Positions 12,641-23,930 of a stretch of 64,000 nt of DNA are shown in pieces. The DNA comes from Diabrotica undecimpunctata (taxonomy: Eukaryota > Arthropoda > Insecta > Coleoptera > Chrysomelidae): NCBI RefSeq assembly GCF_040954645.1, contig NC_092813.1:22885235-22949234 (forward strand). Reading direction: 5' to 3'. Positions within the stretch are counted from its first letter, which is position 1. Each line of letters starts with the position of its first letter. The notes beneath the pieces were generated by a model. The model saw nothing but the letters and a program-made list of their open reading frames with translations. It was not told the DNA's origin and did not search any database. The translations under genes were made by a program, and so were the position numbers.

Positions 12641-12689
12641 GGCAGTTTGCCATACAGGCAGTTATTTGTATGTCACATACATGAAACAT

Positions 12690-13396
12690 ATAATTTTTTA
12701 TGCCTTTATTTAATAGTCAGTAAATCTATCAGTTGGTAACTCTGCTCCGTCATGTCACACTTTTCTGGCATTGCCACAATTCTGTGGTGGCATATTTTTT
12801 TAAATATCGTTTATCTATAAAAAGGTATGCTTGGATTGAAAATTTATTTATTATATTAAATCTTCTCTGTGGTAAGTTATATTCAATATTTAACCAATAC
12901 CCAATGTCTTTTTATGATTTCAAATTTTATTTCATTTTTTATACATTCATAACATGTTTGTTTTAAACTTATAATCCGTCTAAATATAATTGTAATAAAT
13001 AAACTAATTAATTTATTTAATAATAATTATATCCATTTAATACTTACCAATTTGCTATTTTCTATTTAATATTTTTTATATTAACTTAATAGTTTTAATT
13101 TTTTTTAGTTTAATACATTGTATCAATATTTATGACAAGACTAGATCATTTATCGATTGTTCAATCAACTTTCGAATTTTCGAATTCTCCCTATGTAACT
13201 AGTTCATTGTCTACAAATCTCAGCGTATATATAGTATTTTTGTTGAGCGGCAATCACATTATCGTACTACCAGTTAGTCCATTAGTAGGCGTAAAGCTGT
13301 TCCAAATAAAATTTTATTACCTTATCTTGGTATTTGAGTCAATATTTAATGTTCTAATTCTATCTATGGTGATCTATCTCTGAGATATATTCCTAG
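12690..13396. other. no gene recognised
   Basis: AT-rich. Plus-strand open frames at 12733-12966 and 13132-13383 encode only Phe/Tyr/Ile-rich low-complexity peptides expected from AT-rich DNA. Confidence 0.35.
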
Positions 13397-13892
13397 GAAG
13401 TGAAAGAGGAATGTGTGGTCTTTATACCAAAACCAGGTAGGATGGACTACACTTTACCAAAGGCTTTCCGACCAATTAGTCTAACATCCTTTGTGTTGAA
13501 AACGATGGAAAGGCTATGCAAGAGGTACATAAGGGATGAAGTTCTGGTCCATTATCTACTTCACCCAAATTAGCATGCATATACTTCGGGAAGATCTACT
13601 GATTTTGCACTGCATCAAGTAGTGGAAGAAGATAGTGCATAAAGAATTCACCTAGGTATATTCATAGACACTGAGGGAGCGTTTGATAAAACCACATTCC
13701 CAACCATCACCCAACAGCTCAGTGTCAGGAATGTTCCCCTCACCGTAAGTGAATGGATATTTAGTACGCTTTCTAATCGAGCAATAAGCATAAATGTAGA
13801 AGACGCATTAGGCTAATGCTAACTTACGGAGTTATTGCTTGGGTAACAAAAGTGCTACAGGCAACAGCAATTAACAAACTAAACCATATTCA
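13397..13892 (+). mobile_element. I/jockey-type LINE, left half (split by a 10.8 kb insertion)
   Basis: The plus strand encodes an RT N-terminal region (PKAFRPISLTSFVLKTMERL near 13455-13515, then a degenerate FIDTEGAFDKT near 13661-13693) and, after a deletion of the catalytic core, the thumb piece ending INKLNHIQ at 13868-13893. The same reading continues at 24730 on the other side of the insertion. The 13-bp sequence TAAACCATATTCA at 13880-13892 is repeated at 24730-24742. Stops are present; the copy is dead. Confidence 0.7.
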
Positions 13893-15735
13893 AAGCACGT
13901 GGTGTTCGTGTGTATTAAGGTATAAAAAATGCTTATTAAAAGCTTAAAATTTTTATTTTAAAGAAGATCTTTTCGGAATTGAATCATTCCATCATCAGTT
14001 TACTAAAAGAGAGAGTAAAAATACCAATATTAAAAAACAAGTAAGTTAAAATTTAAATATATACAAAGAACACGTTGGTTTTTTACTACTTACATAAAAA
14101 GTTGTTAAAAACATTGTATGGCCACATAAAAACATTGGAAGGACATCCGTATTAAAAAACAATCCTCATGGTATTTATAAAGGTAAATGCAATAGACTGT
14201 TAACTTGTTGATTAATAAAAACTGAAAATGGGGGCATCTTACAAGACCCCCTGTAGCTGGTGAGGTTTTATCGACTTACATTACCTCTGATCTGTGCTGG
14301 AGTCTTGGGCTAACTGATAGAAAGATGGTATGAAAAATCAGTTAGTACCCGTCAATGTCAAGTGGAATGATGTAGTAGGAAAGTCATTGTGCTTAAGTTT
14401 GTGAATAGGCCGTTTTTAGTGAAGAATTGTGTTTTGTGTGTAGTAGGATCAATAGCAATTTTTGGTATTTTAAAAAGGTGGGAGAATGTAAAACAATGAG
14501 TGACTGTGATGTAAAATAAATTTGGTATACCAGGGTAAGGCAAAATTTAAGTTATGTAGTTGAAATTAATAAATCAGTTTAAAGGCGATAAAAAGAATGT
14601 TATTACCTAATTGTTTCCTTGTATGAAGTAAGTATAGATAAAAGTTGGTTTGAAATTTATGGAAGATGAATCGAAGAAAAAGAAATAAAATAAAAAGAAA
14701 GAAAAGGAAATAGGAGATGAATGTAAAGATGTAAGCTGGCTATACTGAAACTGATTGTGATAAGAGATTGATGGATGTAAAATGAGTATTTAAAAGAAAA
14801 CCTGTGTGATTAGTTAGATGGTAGTTATTGGAGAGGATGGGAAATTGGATATTGGAAAAGGGGGGATGTTAGTGTATTAATGGTGACAAGAATAAAGTTA
14901 AGTATGGCGGATTATATAGGGTGATATTAAGCTATGGAAAAATAGAAAGAAATGTAGAAGTAAGTAAAACTGGATGTGTAGTTAAAAGAAAGAAAGTTAG
15001 ATCAGGAGAATAATTGTCGATGAAGTGGGACGAAGTCTCTGTTGATGATGGTGTGACGATTAACACAATTGGGACTATTTTTCTTTTCCTTGACTATTTC
15101 CAAATCCTCAAAAAGGTCAAGTTTGAGATAATCTCTACCTGGGATGTTATGAAGAAGAGAAATATCATCTGGTACCTTGATTGTGTGATTGTGATATTTA
15201 AGATGATGGGAAAAAGAAGAAGTGTTCTCTAACTTAGAATGTTTAATGGCCCTGGTTACTAGAGATCTTCAAGTTCTACCAATATAAGTGGCATCACAGT
15301 CAGAACATTGAAGTTTATAAACTCCACTGCGTTTGCTGAAGTCAATAGAGTCCTTACTATTGCATAATGATCTACTCAATTTATTGTTAACTTTAAAGGA
15401 AATCTTAATATTTTCAACAGAATTCAGGATAGTGTTTTTGATTGATTCGGAGAGTGTTGGGCAGTGAAATGGTAATGAGAAGTAAGATGGGGAATCTAAA
15501 GTAATGTTAGGGTAAGCTGATTTTTGAAGCAATTTACGTTTCTTTTTGTAAATGAGTTTATGGATGATATCAGGGTTATAGCCATTATTGAAAGCAATCT
15601 GTTTGATTATGTTTAGTTCTTGGTTGTAGTTAATGTTGGATAATGGGATAGTTTCTAAACGATGAATGAAACTGTTGAATGCAGATAATTTGTGTGAAAT
15701 GGGATGGGGGTACATTTCAATTCTAACCATAGAAA
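13893..15735 (-). mobile_element. Penelope-like element, 3' portion
   Basis: Minus strand. 15730-15269 encodes the end of the Penelope RT domain and linker (HPISHKLSAFNSFIHRLE; LIYKKKRKLL) running into the GIY-YIG endonuclease (GVYKLQCSDCDATYIGRT). The endonuclease resumes after a frameshift at about 15265-15000 (KLENTSSFSHHLKYHNHTI). A noncoding stretch then leads to a terminal repeat at about 14286-13893 that contains a hammerhead-like motif. The N-terminal RT including the catalytic aspartates is missing. The terminal repeat has an inverted relative at 24250-24665. Confidence 0.8.
13950..14010 (-). ncRNA. minimal hammerhead ribozyme motif (Penelope terminus)
   Basis: On the minus strand CTGATGA is followed by a U, a stem II GGAAT/ATTCC, then GAAA, a palindromic AAGATCTT and a cleavage-type UUC. 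TAAA upstream can pair with TTTA downstream as stem I. This is the order expected for a type I hammerhead (CUGANGA, stem II, GAAA, stem III, NUH). Minimal hammerheads with very short stem III are described for Penelope-like elements and are thought to act as dimers. The extra base between the core and stem II recurs in the sister copies. Confidence 0.65.
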
Positions 15736-15964
15736 GCCACTGGTTTATAATATCTCTTTAATTTAACATACAACACAATAATAATTATGACTGTATTTAA
15801 TTAACAAATAAAACTACGTCGATATTGTCTTTCATATTAAATGGAGGGTATTGCATTAATAATTGTTACATAGTAATTATTTAATTTTGATATTTTGGTT
15901 TGAGTATAACACTATAAGGAGTATCAAGTGTAAAAAATAGTAACTGAAAATAATTTTCTAATGG
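15736..15964. other. no gene recognised
   Basis: AT-rich spacer between the truncated Penelope reading frame and the DD82E transposase relic. No clear inverted repeat was found. Confidence 0.3.
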
Positions 15965-17027
15965 TTAATTTTCTTCATATTTATCATCAAAAGAAAACTC
16001 TGTACTGGAAGATTCGCTGTTAATATTTATAATATTAGGAACTATTTCCATGGCCTTATCAACCACTATTTTGCTATCCATGTATTCATCTTCCTTCTTA
16101 ATGACATGGTCACATCATTTTCTCCACTCATTTGCATCAATTTTATTGAACTCTTCCTCAGCCAGTTCTTGTACGTCAGCTAATTTAAATGTAACGTTTT
16201 TCTGGCTTACATTATTTTTGACTGTAGCCCATATAAGTTCAATCGGGTTTAGGTCAGGATGGTACGGAGGTAAACGCAAAGGAATATGGCCATGCTCGCG
16301 TAAAATTTCGTCGAACTTGTATTTTACATGACAAGGTTTATGATATTTAATGGTTTCATATAATTCCGGTTTTAAAGCGGTGGGTATAAATGAAATATTT
16401 TTCTGTATTAACCATTCTATCATTTAATTTTTTTTGAGTTTGATGTAGGCGCCCGCTCTAACTGAATACTATGATAAGATGCGTTATCAAAAACTAGTAC
16501 CGAGTTAGGTCAATTAGGTATTAAACGTTTTTGTACCACTTTCCATAATTATGTGCATTCACTATTATTAGTCGTTGACCTTTAGAAATTATAGAAAATA
16601 ATCCCTTTGTTGATTCGTCAGTCCAGTTCTTCGAAAAAGTATGACCGCTGTGTAGGTAAGTCTCGTCAACATGCACAATTGGCCTATTTTGAGTATGAAA
16701 ATGTTTGATTTGCCTGAGATATTTTATACTCAAAGCTCGTATTTAACTTTTTTCTATAAGTAATTTTCAGTTGTCTTCGGTTCTCATCCAACGAAATTAC
16801 ATTTTGCGTAGAAGTCGCCTTAGAGATGTCTGTGAAATTGTGATATCCAAATCGTTATGAATTTTTTGTTTTAATTTTTTTACCGTAACCCGACATTTGT
16901 CTGTTTTATAAAATTCGTAGATTATTCTGCGAATGTCTCTTGTTTGGTATTCCGTCAAATCTATGATTGATCTCCTTACTCGTTTTTTGCCTGGACTGGC
17001 AAATTGGACTCTGTCGGTATTTTTCAA
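15965..17027 (-). pseudogene. IS630/Tc1/mariner-type transposase with DD82E-like spacing, disrupted (copy 1)
   Basis: Minus-strand pieces in order: N-terminal DNA-binding region (17027-16797; KKRVRRSIIDLTEYQTRDI), first catalytic block (RPIVHVDETYLHSGH near 16685), second aspartate in VLVFDNASYHS near 16465, and third residue in PPYHPDLNPIELIWATVK (16265-16210). The acidic C-terminus ends at TAA 15965. Bridging one frameshift, I count about 82 residues between the second Asp and the Glu, far from the 34 of Tc1. That matches the spacing I recall for the Sailor (DD82E) group. Several frameshifts make it inactive. Its terminal repeats could not be found. Confidence 0.7.
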
Positions 17028-17289
17028 AGAACATTTTGCGTCTCTTGTTATCCTTTCGATTTTTCTGATGGAAATTCCTGTAAAAATAACTACAATGATT
17101 CATTTTATCAAGTATGTAAGTATAAAAAAGTCTATATTTACTGGCATACCATAAGACAGTACACAATATATTCATGTGCTAATAGGTGTAATAATTTAAG
17201 TATGTTAAAAAATGTCTTTCAATTATCGAGAGTAAGACCGATGTACATACAATAATTATAATTTCACAAAAATTTTAAAATATATTTAT

Positions 17290-17445
17290 TTAAAAAGCTA
17301 TGCCGTTGCAAACTTGAATATTTTGGTCATGTTATGCGATACCCAGAGAGATATAATATACTCCACTTAATAATACAAGGCAAGGTAGACGGAAGAAGAG
17401 TGGACAGGTCGAAGAAGAACGTCATGGCTTAGAAACCTGAGAGAA
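17290..17445 (+). mobile_element. RTE-type LINE C-terminus, left half
   Basis: The plus strand encodes KLEYFGHVMRYPERYNILHL and then a WLRNLRE block, the usual end of RTE-type LINE polyproteins. The reading is interrupted at 17446 by the foldback-like element and resumes at 23658. Removing that element plus one copy of the 8-bp duplication joins CTG AGA GAA to GGG TTT AAC in frame. Confidence 0.75.
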
Positions 17446-17494
17446 TAGGTCCCTTAAGCTAGCGGGGATACATGAGCGGAATTTAATTTAACCT

Positions 17495-18290
17495 ACGTAA
17501 TATTTTTTCACCAATTTTTCACTAATTTATTACCACCCTAATAATTTTTCACCACCAAACGAACCTTAAGGGGAGCGATTCTGCTGGCTTAAGGTTCAAG
17601 CTAGCAGAATTCAAAAAAAAAACTTTTTGTTGATGGCATATTTTTTCACCAATTTTTCACTAATTTATTACCACCCTAATAATTTTTCACCACCAAACCA
17701 CCCTTAATGGGAGCGATTCTGCTGACTTAAGGTTTAAGCTAGCAGAATTAAAAAAAAAAACTTTTTGTTAATGGCATATTTTTTCACCCATTTTTCACTA
17801 ATTTATTACCACCCTAATATTTTTTCACCACCAAACCACCCTTAATGGGAACGATTCTGCTGGCTTAAGGTTCAAGCTAGCAGAATTCAGAAAAAAAACT
17901 TTTTGTTGATGGCATATTTTTTCACTAATTTTTCACTAATTTATTACCACCCTAATAATTTTTCACCACCAAACCACCCTTAATGGGAGCGATTCTGCTG
18001 GCTTAAGGTTTAAGCTAGCAGAATTCAAAAAAAAACTTTTTGTTGATGGCATATTTTTTCACGCATTTTTCACTAATTTATTACCACCCTAATATTTTTT
18101 TACCATCAAACCACCCTTAAGGGGAGCGATTCTGCTGGCTTACGGTTCAAGCTAGCAGAATTAAAAAAAAATTTATGATATACCACAGTGTTCTGCTAGG
18201 TTTTTACGAATTTATTACAACTTTAGTAATTTTTCACCCCTTATTACCCCTTTAACAAAAATTAAATAAATTTGTTTTTTCAAAAATACT
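17495..18290 (-). repeat. left arm array, about five 137-138 bp units
   Basis: Landmark GGCATATTTTTTCAC recurs at 17635, 17773, 17911 and 18048, giving spacings of 138, 138 and 137. Each unit contains an A or T run, GGCATATTTTTTCAC, ACTAATTTATTACCACCCTA and a short inverted pair around the CTGCTGGCTTAAGG/CTAGCAGAAT segment. The innermost part (18160-18290) diverges toward sequence that also appears in the right arm near 22600-22680 and 22860-22960. Confidence 0.9.
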
Positions 18291-18305
18291 TCAATACATT
18301 TACAC

Positions 18306-18309
18306 GGTA

Positions 18310-18369
<60 letters not shown>
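18306..18369. repeat. (GT)n microsatellite
   Basis: A run of GT dinucleotides about 60 nt long with one or two interruptions near its left end. Confidence 0.95.
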
Positions 18370-18372
<3 letters not shown>

Positions 18373-18424
18373 AACACATTACTACTTACCTATTACTTAT
18401 TAATTACTTACTAAAATACTACAA

Positions 18425-18470
18425 ATTTCACTAAAGATGGACTGATAAGTCCGAAAACGTTTTGAACTTA
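18425..18470 (+). ncRNA. hammerhead-like motif (Penelope-type terminus)
   Basis: CTAAAGAT is followed by stem GGACT/AGTCC with loop GATA, then GAAA and the palindrome AACGTT. The core would be CTGAAGA with one change at its G. The layout (extra U before stem II, short palindromic stem III) equals the other Penelope-type motifs in the window. No Penelope coding sequence is adjacent. Confidence 0.5.
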
Positions 18471-18759
18471 ATCCTTTAGGATTTTTAAAATTTAATTAAA
18501 TATACCAATCACAACAGTGTTTTACTTCAATGTTCGAGTTTTTTAACTATATGATATACAGCCAACTCACGGGAATGATCCCTTTTTAAGTTGTAAAATT
18601 TTGTTAAAAAATAGGCAATGTACAAAACAACAATATTGCAATGTTTAGCATATAAAAAAGTTGGTGAAGTTGGTGTTTGTGTAAATTCTAGCATTTAAAG
18701 ATGTAAACTACTTTCCTTATTTCAATTTCTAGTATTTATGGGAATTATCTTCCACACTG

Positions 18760-19320
18760 ACACATACGGATTTCAAGATTGGAGGGTTATTGGAAAACAG
18801 ATCCACTATTCAACTTAAAATCTTTTTTGCAGAACATCGAAAGAGATCTTTCTCTTATAATTTTAAGGTGCTTAATCTTCATCCATAATCCAATGGGGCC
18901 GAATGTTATTCCTGAAGATCGGTTTTATAGAATAAGAACAGTTATAGACTTTTTAACTGCTCTGCGTTATCCAGTAAAAGAATTATCGCTAGATGAATCG
19001 ATGGTACCGTGGAAAGTTAGACTTAGTTTTAAACAATATACTAAACAAAAGACATAAAAGACGATATCAAGGTTAGAATTAATTCGTAAATTAATTTATA
19101 AAAAAGCAAAGAAAGACGGAATATCGCACGCGAATATTTACCTATAAATAATTGCTAATAAATCGGACAAACGCGAAACGAAAACGAAAAGATGCAGAGT
19201 ATGTCCTATCCTGAAAATAAGAAAAAACCCAATTTATGAGTGTGTGGATTGTGCCGAGAAACCAGATCTCTCCGTGGGCGATTTTTTCAAACATTTCCAT
19301 AAACAAAATAAATAAGTTAA
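18760..19320 (+). pseudogene. piggyBac transposase relic, internally deleted
   Basis: The first part (18779-19057) reads a piggyBac core block: GPNVIPEDRFYRIRTVIDFL followed by ELSLDESMVPWKVRLSFKQY, where the aspartate of SLDES is a catalytic-type position. After a deletion, 19185-19315 reads the C-terminal cysteine-rich finger: KRCRVCPILKIRK, then CVDCAEKPDLSVGDFFKHF. The middle of the transposase is gone and stops occur between the parts. It lies inside the foldback-like element. Confidence 0.75.
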
Positions 19321-20900
19321 TATTTTTTTGTAATAACCTTTAATTTTTACCTATATTCAACTGACAATGAATGAAAAATCGACAAAGAATTAAAATATAA
19401 ATATCTTTAAATTTTTAAAATGCTGCTAATATAAATTTATTTTACTACACAAATAATCTATATTAGCTGTTCTGACCAACCGGTAATTTCGGTCTCATTT
19501 GAATATACCTACTTAAAATATTTATATCCTAAAATGTTTTCCAATATAAATTCTTTATGTTATACACCTAATCTTAAAATTATGTTTTGACCCATCGTTA
19601 ATACTCTTCTTATTTAAATAATATTAAAATATTAAATACCTAAATTATTTCAAATTTTCATCTACCTAATGAATACAAATCCTTTAACAATAGGTGCGCA
19701 CGGTCCCGACGACCCTCCTTTACAATCAGATAAATAATGTAATACACGTAATAAAATTATTTCAATTTGAATATTTCTTACCTGGTAATTTATTCTGTGA
19801 AATATAAAAATTCCATTGTATTTACTAAAACTCAACTTGATTTCAGTTATTTTATATTCATAAAAGGGACTAACGATTCGATTTCGCTGAGCCATGTAAT
19901 ACGACTCGAATCAGAGTCAATTTTTTAAAACAGGTAAAATTTATAGTTTTTGGAATAAAGTGTTATCATATTTTTAATATTTAAACATTGAAAAAATAAA
20001 TATTAGTTAGTATAGAATAACATTTGAAAATGTTTTTCAATTAGGGTAGTTGAGAAAAACATGACAGGCTGGTAAAAATATAGTAAAATTCTAGCAGAGC
20101 ACTCTTGTATTTTCAAAAAGATTTTTTATTCACCTAGCGTCAATGTGTATCTTGTTGAATGTTTCCCATTAACTGAGGCTTAGGGGGTCAAAAATTATAA
20201 GGGTGAATCAAATTTAGTAAAAACCAGGCAAGCAATTTATAATTTCAATTACAAGTAGAATACAGTAAAATTATAAAAATATATTTTTTATCACCTTAAA
20301 TTTTAACGTATTCTTCGTTCACAAATTGTTGAGAGCACGAAATATGCCTCAAACTCATAAAACGGTCGTAAATCATAGGCGTTCCTAAGGTGTTTATTCA
20401 ATAAATAATAATATAATGTTTTAATACTGTTATATATAATATTGATAATATTTTAATACTAATATATTTAGCAAAAAAACAATTAAATCTTTCACGACTA
20501 ATGTTGGTTATTATATTATATTAATAAATATAAGAATTTAACCATTAACAATTTTGTAAATGAGAATACCTTATCTCTTTGGATATTTCAATACTAATCT
20601 TCGCGTTTAATCACTTTACTAGAAAACCTGGAATTTATATCCGAAGGTACTATTCGTTGCAAGATAATTAAGATGGAATTCCCCAGATTTTTGATAATAT
20701 AAATAATTATATTCGAAACTTAACTTGAAAGGGTGAAGTTATTACGAACGAAAACAATTTTTTTGTTTAGTACGTTTTTGATCGCATGTAATTTACGGCT
20801 CGTCGGTGTTTCCGCGTCTACGGCAGTAATTAGCGTCTCGAATATTTCTTTTGCGAATTATATGCAGTGCGTGAGTGATTTTTTATTCCATATACCTATA
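19321..20900. other. no intact gene; diverged arm-type repeat at 20040-20330
   Basis: Mostly AT-rich sequence. The segment 20040-20330 (blocks like AGTAAAATTATAAAA and TTTTTTATCACCTTAAATTTTAACGTA) resembles blocks at 22450-22560 and 22740-22830 in the right arm. It is probably a diverged module of the same foldback family. Confidence 0.4.
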
Positions 20901-21455
20901 CATGAACACATACCACCAAATTCAATTATAGTATTAGATAATGCACCTTATCATTCACGACTAGTAGAAAGACTTCTAACGAATGCGTGGAAGAAACAGG
21001 ATATTCTTGACTGGCTGCGGAATAAGTATCTGCCTTACGAAGATGGAATGGTAAAAGCAGAACTTTTAAAAATTGCCCGGCAACACAAATCTAAGTTCAA
21101 GAAATACGTAGTTGACAAAATGGCGGAAAGGCGAAACATCACAGTCTTTAGACTTCCACCCTACCACTGCGAAATAAATCCAATTGAACTCATTTGGGCA
21201 CAAATGAAAAGTTATGTGGCTAGAAAAAATACGTCATATAAAATACAAGCTGTACGTGAATTGTTATACGAGTCTTTATAACATATTACAAAACAAAACT
21301 GGAAAGATGCAGTAAGACATGTAATAGAAGAAGAACCAAAAATGTGGGATCTTGATAACATAATTGATGCGACCGTAGAGATTATTAACCTAATTATCAA
21401 CCCTCAAGACGACTCGGATTCCGAAGTTGGTCCTATTTATTTTGAATTTGAATAG
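20900..21455 (+). pseudogene. DD82E-type transposase, C-terminal half (copy 2)
   Basis: The plus strand reads PPNSIIVLDNAPYHSRLVER (second catalytic Asp), a long insert rich in charged residues, then RLPPYHCEINPIELIWAQMK with the final Glu. There are 82 residues between Asp and Glu with no frameshift, so DD82E spacing is read directly here. An in-frame TAA at 21279-21281 precedes about 57 more codons ending in an acidic tail at TAG 21453-21455. The N-terminal half is missing; the frame left of about 20900 is unrelated in sequence. It is a passenger inside the foldback-like element. Confidence 0.75.
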
Positions 21456-21513
21456 TTTTCTAAACGTAATTATATAAGGTAAGTAATAGTAGTTGTAATC
21501 GTAAGGTATTAAA

Positions 21514-21917
21514 GGGGAAAGGCGCAAAATGTCGCCTGTCAAAATGTTCAATGTGTTTTAAACGTATCCATTTTTTTTTAAATCCTGAGAAAACTAAAAA
21601 GCATTTTTGAAAAATTTAAAGGCAGAATGAAATATTTTTTAGAATAAATAAAAAGTTTCTTTTGCATGCAATATTTTCAATTAAAAATTATACTATATTT
21701 TCTCTTTTCTTTTCACCCCTGTTACATAACATATTAAAATAAGTATTGTAAAAGTTTTCAGGGACTTTCTGCCCTGAGTAATAATGTAATCTTTCATTCT
21801 GCGTTTAAATTTTTCAAAAATATTTATTAGGTTTCTCCGGATTCGAAAATAATGGATACATTTAAAACACATTGGAAATTCTGCCAGGCGACATTTGGCG
21901 CCTTTTTCCTTAATTAA
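21514..21917. mobile_element. MITE with about 140-bp terminal inverted repeats
   Basis: The left end AAGGGGAAAGGCGCAAAATG is mirrored at the right end, where the inverse reads AAGGAAAAAGGCGCCAAATG. Similarity continues inward through TTTTAAACGTATCCAT, AATCCTGAGAAAAC and ATTTTTGAAAAATTTAAA. The core is noncoding. A second, partly truncated copy lies at 27318-27612. Confidence 0.8.
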
Positions 21918-22310
21918 ATAAATGTATCTTTTACAAATGGCAAGAAACTTTTTATTTTTGAATAAAATAAATAAGTTTTATTAAAAAATACAATTTACAT
22001 AAGTACAATTTAAAAAATATATTTATTTAGTTCCAATAAATGTTTCAATCATATACTCTACGACACTGGTCGTTTATCTCTAACCATTCAAAATACCCCC
22101 GTAATAGGATTATAAGGTATTGTATTCCTTCAGATATGAGGTGGGTTAGTCGAAAACGTCTTAAACCGTCAGTTTTAGGTTGGTTTTTACTATTATATCG
22201 TATTACCTATCCTCTCTGTATTTCAGTTTTCTAATTAGGGTTAAACTTGTAGTGAGCTATCAACAAATTGTGAACCGACGTAGTAGAATTATTGACTCCT
22301 CATAGACGGT
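21918..22310. other. no gene recognised
   Basis: AT-rich inner part of the foldback-like element. A 64-codon frame at 22040 shows no known domain. Confidence 0.35.
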
Positions 22311-23610
22311 AGTTGAAGGGTGAAAAATTACTAGGATGGTAATATATTAGTTCAAATCCAGCAAAATACTGTAGTATCTCATATTTCCGAAGAAAAGATT
22401 TGCTTTGCATTCAACCAGCGTAAATGTGTAGATGGTGGAATTGGTGAAGTTGGTTAACATTTAGTAAAAACTAACCAGAGAGTTTCTTATTTTATTTATA
22501 AATAGTATTTAGTAAAATTATAAAACAAAACTTTTTCACATTTAATTTAAACGTAGCAGAACTATTGACTTTCACTAAGGGTTAGTCGAGGGATAAAAAA
22601 TGACTAAGTTGGTAATAAATTCGTAAAAACTTAGCAAAACACTGTGGTATATCATAAATAATTTTTTTAAATTACGCTGGCTCGAATAATAAGCTAGCAG
22701 GAACGTTTCCAAATAAGATTGGTTTAGAGATGGAAACTTATCAGGGTAAAAATACTTTTTTATGTCAGTTATAAGTAGAGGATAGTGAAATTGTAAAAAA
22801 AGATTATTTTCACGTTAAATTATAACCTAACAGAATTATTGACTTATCACAAGGGGTAGTTTAGGTGTGAAAAATTACTAGGGTGGTAATAAATTAGTAA
22901 AAACCTAGCAAAACACTGTGGTATATTATAAATATGTTTTTTTAATTCTGCTAGCTTGAACCGCAAGCCGGCAGAATGGCTCCCCTTAAGGGTGGTTTAA
23001 TGGTGAAACAATATTAGGCTGGTAATAAATTAGTGAAAAATGGGTGAAAAAATATGTCATCAACAAAATGTTTTTTTTTTAATTCTGCTAGCTTGAACCT
23101 TAAGCCAGCAGAATCGCTCCCATTAAGGGGGGTTTGGTCGTGAAAAATTATTAGGGTGGTAATAAATTAGTGGAGAATTGGTGAAAAAATATGCCACCAA
23201 CAAAAAGTTTTTTTTTGAATTCTGCTAGCTTGAACCTTAAGCCAGCAGAATCGCTCCCCTTAAGGTTGGTTTGGTGGTGAAAAATTATTAGGGTGGTAAT
23301 AAATTAGTGAAAAATTGGTAAAAAAATATGCCATCAACAAAATGTTTTTTTTTGAATTCTGCTAGCTTGAACCTTAAGCCAGCAGAATAGCTCCCATTAA
23401 GGGGGGTTTGGTGGTGAAAAATTATTAGGGTGGTAATAAATTAGTGAAAAATGGGTGAAAAAATATGCCATCAACAAAAAGTTTCTTTTTTGAATTCTGC
23501 TAGCTTGAATCTTAAGCCAGCAGAATCGCTCCCCTTAAGGTTGGTTTGGTGGTGAAAAATTATTAGGGTGGTAATAAATTAGTGAAAAATGCGTGAAAAA
23601 ATATTACGTA
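22310..23610 (+). repeat. right arm array, 137-bp units plus diverged modules
   Basis: Landmark CAACAAAA recurs at 23061, 23198, 23335 and 23472 with a spacing of exactly 137. The units are the inverse of those at 17495-18175. Left of 22900 the array passes into more diverged modules of about 250-300 bp that share GTGGTATAT and AAAACCTAGCA blocks. Confidence 0.9.
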
Positions 23611-23657
23611 GGTTAAATTGGATTCCGCTCATGTGTCCCCGCTAGCTTAAGGGTCCT

Positions 23658-23770
23658 TAAGAGAAGGGTTTAACAAATCCTCTGCATCCCTTTTACGAGC
23701 TGCCGTCAACAAAATTACTATAGCCAATTTGATAGCCAACGCTCGATAATCGAGTACTGCACATGAAAAA
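23658..23770 (+). mobile_element. RTE-type LINE C-terminus, right half
   Basis: Continues the frame from 17445: LREGFNKSSASLLRAAVNK, then an IANLIANAR end and TAA. The same C-terminal pattern is seen in the LINE at 33168-33603 (FNTTSIQLFRAAADK). Confidence 0.75.
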
Positions 23771-23930
23771 GAAGAATGCCATATGATACAACCACAAAAG
23801 TACGTTATACAACTAAAAAAAATGAATTGGGCAGATATGACTAATAAAATATAAAGGCAAAGTTAAAAACTCTCGATTATTTTCAGTTCATTTGATAGCG
23901 AAATAAAATTAATTTATTGTACAAACTTAC

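Larger units (their letters stand above)
17446..23657. mobile_element. foldback-like element with inverted arms made of tandem repeats
   Basis: The two ends are inverted copies. The left end has AGGTCCCTTAAGCTAGCGGG from 17447; the right end, read inversely, has AGGACCCTTAAGCTAGCGGG ending at 23657. Both then continue through ACATGAGCGGAAT and CCTACGTAATATTTTTTCAC. Each arm then becomes a tandem array of a 137-138 bp unit, in opposite orientation on the two sides. Flanks TGAGAGAA (17438-17445) and TAAGAGAA (23658-23665) look like an 8-bp target duplication with one mismatch, and the host LINE frame is restored without the insert. Drosophila FB and Galileo elements have comparable architecture. 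No transposase obviously its own was found; the interior carries relics of other transposons. Confidence 0.75.

Noticed and set aside
18306..18369. Telomere-like repeat
   Set aside because: It is plain (GT)n, not the insect TTAGG repeat.
17495..23610. CRISPR-like array
   Set aside because: The units are contiguous tandem repeats of 137-138 bp with no distinct spacers, in an animal genome.
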